A stretch of DNA of 24,149 nucleotides from Thiotrichales bacterium (GTDB taxonomy: Bacteria; Pseudomonadota; Gammaproteobacteria; Francisellales; CACEW01): NCBI GenBank assembly GCA_947476405.1, contig CANJQG010000027.1:1-24149 (forward strand), given 5' to 3'. Made by a program: the position numbers and the translations under genes. The notes below the pieces were generated by a model. It had not been told where the DNA came from and made no database searches. It saw only the letters and a list, made by a program, of their open reading frames with translations. The first letter of the stretch is position 1, and every line of letters starts with the position of its first letter. Below, piece by piece: positions 21,591 to 24,149 of the stretch.

Positions 21591-23312
21591 ATGAATATCC
21601 AAATCCACCTGAAACAGCTCACCCACGAAGCCTTTCGCCTGGTTTTTCCGGCAGAGACGATTTCGCCTGAAGAAATTGAAATTGCTCAAACCAAAGACTC
21701 CAAACTCGGGCATTATCAATGCAATTCAGCCATGCGTTTGGGCAAACGCCTGACTTTAAATCCGCGCGATATTGCTGAAAAAATAAAAACCCATTTAGCC
21801 CAAAATGCGATCTTTGAATATTTAGAAATTGCAGGCCCTGGATTTATTAATTATCAATTAGCCGCCCCCTTTATTGAAGCCCAAGTCAAGTCGATGTTAT
21901 CTGCCCCTGCGCTGGGCTTATTACTGGAAAAGCCTGAACGTATTATCGTTGACTTTTCAAGCCCTAATGTTGCAAAAGAAATGCATGTTGGCCATCTCCG
22001 CTCAACCATTATCGGAGATTGTCTGGCGCGGATTTTTGAATTTTTAGGTAATGATGTCCTGCGCCTCAATCATATTGGCGACTGGGGGACGGCTTTTGGT
22101 ATGCTAATCTGTCACATGGAAGCGCAGGCCCCACAGGTTTTAAATGGCGGGGAAGGGGCGACCCTGCAGGATTTAATGCATTGGTATCGCGAATCTAAAA
22201 AACGCTTTGACGAAGAAGAGCCATTCAAAAAAGCAGCGCAATTAAAAGTCGTCTCGTTGCAACGGGGTGAACCCTCTGCCCTCAAAGCTTGGAGCGTGAT
22301 TTGTGCGATCTCTGAGGCCGCCTATCGTGAAATCTATGATTTACTAGATATTAAAATTACCTCAAGGGGCGAATCTTTTTATAATCCCTACCTGGATCAA
22401 ACCCTGAATGATCTCAATAAAAAAGGCCTGATCACTGAATCGGAAGGGGCAAAATGTATTTTTATCGAAGGCTTTAAAGGAAAAGAAGGCGAGCCTTTAC
22501 CCTTGATGGTCCAAAAAAGCGATGGCGGTTATGGCTATGCCAGCACGGATATGGCTGCCATCTGGCATCGCAGTCGTATCGAAAAAGCAGATCGTATCAT
22601 CTATGTGACGGATGGAGGGCAGGGCACCCATTTTGCAATGGTCTTCGCCGCTGCGTTGAAAGCAGGTTATATTGATCGCCTGACTCAAGTAGCTCATGTT
22701 CCCTTTGGTTTAGTTTTAGGGCCCGATGGCAAAAAATTTAAAACGCGTTCAGGAGAAACCGAAAAGCTGATTGATTTGCTAAAAACCGCGGTTTCCGAAG
22801 CCAAAACGATCCTCATTGATCGCGGCACTCCAACGGAGGGCGTCGATAAAATGGCGAGAGCCCTTGGAATAAACGCGGTTAAATACGCAGATCTTTCCTG
22901 TAATCGTGTTCAAGATTATCAATTTAGCTACGAGCGCATGCTTAAATTTGAAGGCAATACCGCTGCCTTTATCATGTATAGCCTCGTCCGTGTACTCAGC
23001 ATCCAGCGTAAAATTGGCGTAACGGCAATTGACCCGGCCCAACTCAATCTAACACATCCTTCAGAAATTGAATTAGCGCTTCATCTGGCCCGTTTTTCAG
23101 AAACCATTGCGTATGTGACAAAAGAGCTTTATCCCCATCGCTTAACGGATTATCTCTACCAATTGGCCCAACACTTCAACGCTTTTTTCCGCGATTGTCG
23201 TGTAGAGGCCGACCCCAAGCAAGCCTCTCGTTTAGTTTTATGCGAACTTTCTGTCCAAGTGTTTAAAACAGGTATGCATCTTCTGGGGCTACATGTGTTA
23301 CAACGCATGTAG
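21591..23312 (+). CDS. argS: Arginyl-tRNA synthetase
   Basis: 573 residues. Charges tRNA-Arg; class I synthetase. Features in order: the arginyl-specific N-terminal domain (1-90, 'KLGHYQCNSAMRLGK'), the active site with VDFSSPNVAKEMHVGHLRST (HIGH variant HVGH at 132-135) written here in two parts VDFSSPNVAKE and MHVGHLRST, NHIGDWGT, a KMSK-loop counterpart GPDGKKFKTRSGE, and the C-terminal DALR anticodon-binding domain ending LLGLHVLQRM. Length matches E. coli ArgS (577). No independent promoter is obvious in the 6 bp separating it from the PIN toxin, so it is probably cotranscribed with the TA genes or driven from inside the toxin gene. It converges with the LRR-repeat gene, 23 bp between stops. 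Confidence 0.97.
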   Translation: MNIQIHLKQLTHEAFRLVFPAETISPEEIEIAQTKDSKLGHYQCNSAMRLGKRLTLNPRDIAEKIKTHLAQNAIFEYLEIAGPGFINYQLAAPFIEAQVKSMLSAPALGLLLEKPERIIVDFSSPNVAKEMHVGHLRSTIIGDCLARIFEFLGNDVLRLNHIGDWGTAFGMLICHMEAQAPQVLNGGEGATLQDLMHWYRESKKRFDEEEPFKKAAQLKVVSLQRGEPSALKAWSVICAISEAAYREIYDLLDIKITSRGESFYNPYLDQTLNDLNKKGLITESEGAKCIFIEGFKGKEGEPLPLMVQKSDGGYGYASTDMAAIWHRSRIEKADRIIYVTDGGQGTHFAMVFAAALKAGYIDRLTQVAHVPFGLVLGPDGKKFKTRSGETEKLIDLLKTAVSEAKTILIDRGTPTEGVDKMARALGINAVKYADLSCNRVQDYQFSYERMLKFEGNTAAFIMYSLVRVLSIQRKIGVTAIDPAQLNLTHPSEIELALHLARFSETIAYVTKELYPHRLTDYLYQLAQHFNAFFRDCRVEADPKQASRLVLCELSVQVFKTGMHLLGLHVLQRM

Positions 23313-23335
23313 CCTGCATCAAAACCAAACGCAGG

Positions 23336-24149
23336 TCACTTTCCTGAGGGGGAGTGGACTGTTGTCATCTCTACGCTTGAGTCTGAGCCTGCACCTGAAG
23401 GGCTAAAAAATGCAGTCGCCGCAGAAAAAGTTGTCGCATTTTTTAACAATTCAGTCATTTTTTCAAAGGGGCTTTTCCCCCACAAAAACCATCCTGCACT
23501 TTTATCAAATAGCTCTTTTAAGCCATTCTGACCAGGATCAGTGGAGATCATTTGTTTGTTGAGGAGTAACATCTTCCTCTGATCAGAGGTCATGCGGCGT
23601 GCAAGCTCCAGCAAATGATTTTGTATTTTGAATATTTGCTTTTCACTCATCTCATTAAAAAAGCCTGGCATCCTAGAGATAAATGCCAATAGATCTTCTG
23701 GCCTATCCCAATTCGAAGTGATTGACTGAGTTATCCGTTCCGCCACATGTTCTGCTTTTGTAATAATTTTTTCATGTAATTTCCTCGGAAGTTGATTCTC
23801 TGCATCTTTACGATTGGCTACAATAATTTGCTCAATATTAATGCAGTCATTAAATGCAGACTTCCCAATGGAAGTGACCCCTTCAGAAATCACTACAGAG
23901 GTTAAAGCACTGCAGCCTTTAAATGCAGACTCCCCAATGGAAGTGACCCCTTCAGGAATCTCTACAGAGGTTAAAGCACTGCAGCCTTTAAATGCAGACT
24001 CCCCAATGGAAGTGACCCCTTCAGAAATCACTACAGAGGTTAAAGCACTGCAGCCTTTAAATGCAGACTTCCCAATGGAAGTGACCCCTTCAGGAATCTC
24101 TACAGAGGTTAAAGCACTGCAGCCTTTAAATGCAGACTTCCCAATGGAA
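23336..24149 (-). CDS. BspA-type leucine-rich-repeat protein, 5' end outside the window
   Basis: The 270 visible residues are the C-terminal part. The frame stays open to the window edge, so the ATG at 24031 is internal. Repeats of 23 residues, 'VTSIGESAFKGCSALTSVEIPE', belong to the BspA/LRR_5 type ('I...AF.GCS.LTSV.IPEGV'). Four full 69-bp units (23867-24142) and part of a fifth are visible, and a decayed one (SAFNDCINIEQIIV) caps the array. A non-repeat domain of about 160 residues follows, helical and charged (KQIFKIQNHLLELARRMTS), with a Ser/Gly-rich end (HSPSGK) and no membrane anchor. BspA repeats occur in surface adhesins and protist proteins, and in bacteria living with eukaryotes; a host-directed role is inference. 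Confidence 0.85.
   Translation of the reverse strand, partial: SIGKSAFKGCSALTSVEIPEGVTSIGKSAFKGCSALTSVVISEGVTSIGESAFKGCSALTSVEIPEGVTSIGESAFKGCSALTSVVISEGVTSIGKSAFNDCINIEQIIVANRKDAENQLPRKLHEKIITKAEHVAERITQSITSNWDRPEDLLAFISRMPGFFNEMSEKQIFKIQNHLLELARRMTSDQRKMLLLNKQMISTDPGQNGLKELFDKSAGWFLWGKSPFEKMTELLKNATTFSAATAFFSPSGAGSDSSVEMTTVHSPSGK
23867..24149 (-). repeat. Tandem 69-bp coding repeats of the LRR gene
   Basis: Near-identical 69-bp units start at 23867, 23936, 24005, 24074 and 24143 (last cut by the window). Differences are limited to two places per unit: AAATCAC or GAATCTC (VVIS/VEIP), and CTCCCC or CTTCCC (GES/GKS). The first site alternates strictly from unit to unit, giving a 138-bp higher-order period. 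Confidence 0.95.

Noticed and set aside
23313..23335. CCTGC/GCAGG inverted repeat between argS and the LRR gene
   Set aside because: Only 5 bp arms with a loop of about 14 nt and no T-run on either strand; not convincing as a terminator.
23867..24149. Regular 69-bp direct repeats, at first sight CRISPR-like
   Set aside because: There are no unique spacers; the repeats are contiguous, keep frame and encode BspA-type LRR units.

Overview
The window looks like part of the chromosome of a gammaproteobacterium, most likely a host-associated member of the Legionellales. The evidence is an outer-membrane protein resembling the Legionella major outer-membrane protein family, a BspA-type leucine-rich-repeat protein, a coiled-coil protein with the look of a secreted effector, a type II dehydroquinase next to accB-accC, and an RNase E with a medium-length disordered tail. 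Base composition is moderately AT-rich. No ribosomal RNA, tRNA, CRISPR array or intact insertion sequence is visible. The genus cannot be fixed from the sequence alone.

Layout. Bases 1-132 hold the C-terminal remnant of a probable transposase. A small coiled-coil/membrane protein (237-590) follows, then an orphan nitrate/taurine-type ABC transporter ATPase (609-1913). On the minus strand come a small secreted protein (1915-2280) and rne (2293-4605), which probably share a transcript, then hemW (4875-5999). hemW is fused by a TAATG stop/start overlap to a small toxin-antitoxin (TA) pair (5999-6415), and the toxin of that pair appears to have lost its middle. Then come accC, accB and aroQ, the first steps of fatty-acid synthesis plus a shikimate-pathway enzyme, again on the minus strand.

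From 8891 rlmJ is on plus, and a YqjD/YqjE-like membrane pair (9731-10312) faces it. A second TA locus (Phd-type antitoxin plus PIN toxin, 10500-11179) meets a DMT/EamA permease (11176-12069) tail to tail. glyQ-glyS (12153-15058) is a tight operon ending in a hairpin terminator. It is followed by a MATE-like transporter (15104-16543), which meets the coiled-coil effector-like gene (16540-17613) tail to tail. The MOMP-like porin (17696-18760) and an NlpC/P60 peptidase (18928-19566) are divergent, each with a recognisable promoter. aceF (19613-20851), encoding the E2 of pyruvate dehydrogenase, stands without aceE or lpd. A third TA locus (20926-21584) sits directly ahead of argS (21591-23312). 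The window ends inside the BspA-like repeat gene (23336 to beyond 24149).

Housekeeping genes (rne, hemW, accBC, aroQ, rlmJ, glyQS, aceF, argS) are interleaved with accessory material: three TA loci, a transposase remnant, and host-interaction candidates. Two of the TA loci sit immediately upstream of, and may be cotranscribed with, an essential or near-essential gene (hemW, argS). Both Phd-type TA promoters carry two tandem palindromic boxes with the same 9-bp period. Several convergent pairs overlap or nearly abut at their stop codons.
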